A stretch of 53,863 bases of DNA. It comes from an uncultured Verrucomicrobiota bacterium. Its GTDB lineage: Bacteria; Verrucomicrobiota; Verrucomicrobiia; Opitutales; Opitutaceae. Positions within the stretch are counted from its first letter, which is position 1. Every line of letters starts with the position of its first letter. The stretch spans positions 1 through 53,863 of the forward strand of contig CAIOCT010000007.1 of NCBI GenBank assembly GCA_903856725.1. Direction: 5' to 3'. This document shows, piece after piece, positions 53,787-53,863 of the stretch. A program made the translations under genes and the position numbers. The notes under the pieces were generated by a model. That model made no database searches, was not told where the DNA came from, and saw only the letters and a program-made list of their open reading frames with translations.

Positions 53787-53863
53787 CGCCCCCTTCCACC
53801 GCGGGCGAATCTTCCCGCGCCGTGCTCACGCTGGCTTTGGGACCAACTCTATATCTGGATCTC
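53783..53863 (+). CDS. Start of next operon gene (cut by window edge)
   Basis: An ATG at 53783 overlaps the GT61 stop and opens a frame to the window end: MTPPSTAGESSRAVLTLALG and then PTLYLDL. Only 27 codons are visible, so no family can be assigned. The overlap and strand say it is another member of the polysaccharide operon. Confidence 0.6.
   Translation, partial: MTPPSTAGESSRAVLTLALGPTLYLDL

Overview
This is an ordinary chromosomal stretch of a moderately GC-rich Gram-negative bacterium, most likely a verrucomicrobium of the Opitutales/Opitutaceae type. That placement is inferred from gene content: a PEP-CTERM protein, lipoproteins, a secreted TIM-barrel glycosidase-like protein, hybrid histidine kinases, an HDOD protein, an ABC-type polysaccharide exporter, and the near absence of Shine-Dalgarno sequences. 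No 16S rRNA or ribosomal protein gene is present to fix it. No prophage, insertion sequence, integrase or CRISPR array was seen.

Layout. 1-6.3 kb: gpmI (its C-terminus lies outside the window) diverges from hemH, which is followed 15 bases later by a soluble PAS-rich hybrid kinase, then a DUF1275 membrane protein. 6.3-12.5 kb: ruvC, a secreted glycosidase-like protein, a large TPR membrane protein, a PEP-CTERM surface protein and a TauE/SafE exporter. 12.5-18 kb: recF, a cyclophilin with a clear terminator, alanine dehydrogenase, dihydrofolate reductase, a gamma-class carbonic anhydrase-like protein and a NupC transporter. 18-24 kb: glgP, mutL and argH, all on the minus strand; argH has a structured leader. 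24.2-26.4 kb: three plus-strand genes joined by ATGA overlaps (secreted Pro-rich protein, TPR protein, FlgN-like coiled coil). 26.5-30.1 kb: a membrane hybrid kinase divergent from an HDOD gene across a perfect 16-bp palindrome. 30-38.8 kb: priA, an MFS transporter, fur plus a small TPR gene, and a tight M23 peptidase/lipoprotein/hemW operon divergent from an IPT/TIG-like lipoprotein. 38.9-46 kb: an EEP-family nuclease, an M48 peptidase, xseB-dxs, a Cys-rich secreted peptide next to tRNA-Gly(CCC), recR, ybaB/ebfC and an SDR-type epimerase. 46.7 kb to the end: an exopolysaccharide or O-antigen operon (asnB-like amidotransferase, GT4, ABC-2 permease, Wzt-like ATPase, FkbM methyltransferase, GT61 transferase and the start of another gene), preceded by about 690 bases of non-coding DNA.

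How the genes work together. DNA maintenance genes (ruvC, recF, recR, priA, xseB, mutL) are scattered. Heme (hemH, hemW), isoprenoid (dxs), folate, arginine, alanine and glycogen metabolism each contribute one or two enzymes. The one coherent multi-gene system is the polysaccharide assembly and export operon at the right edge. The most notable departures from family norms are a MutL whose C-terminal endonuclease motifs are all degraded, a divergent DXS with an altered thiamine-diphosphate motif, a ferrochelatase with a five-cysteine insert, and window-wide lack of Shine-Dalgarno sequences. I did not find a convincing new defence or mobile system.
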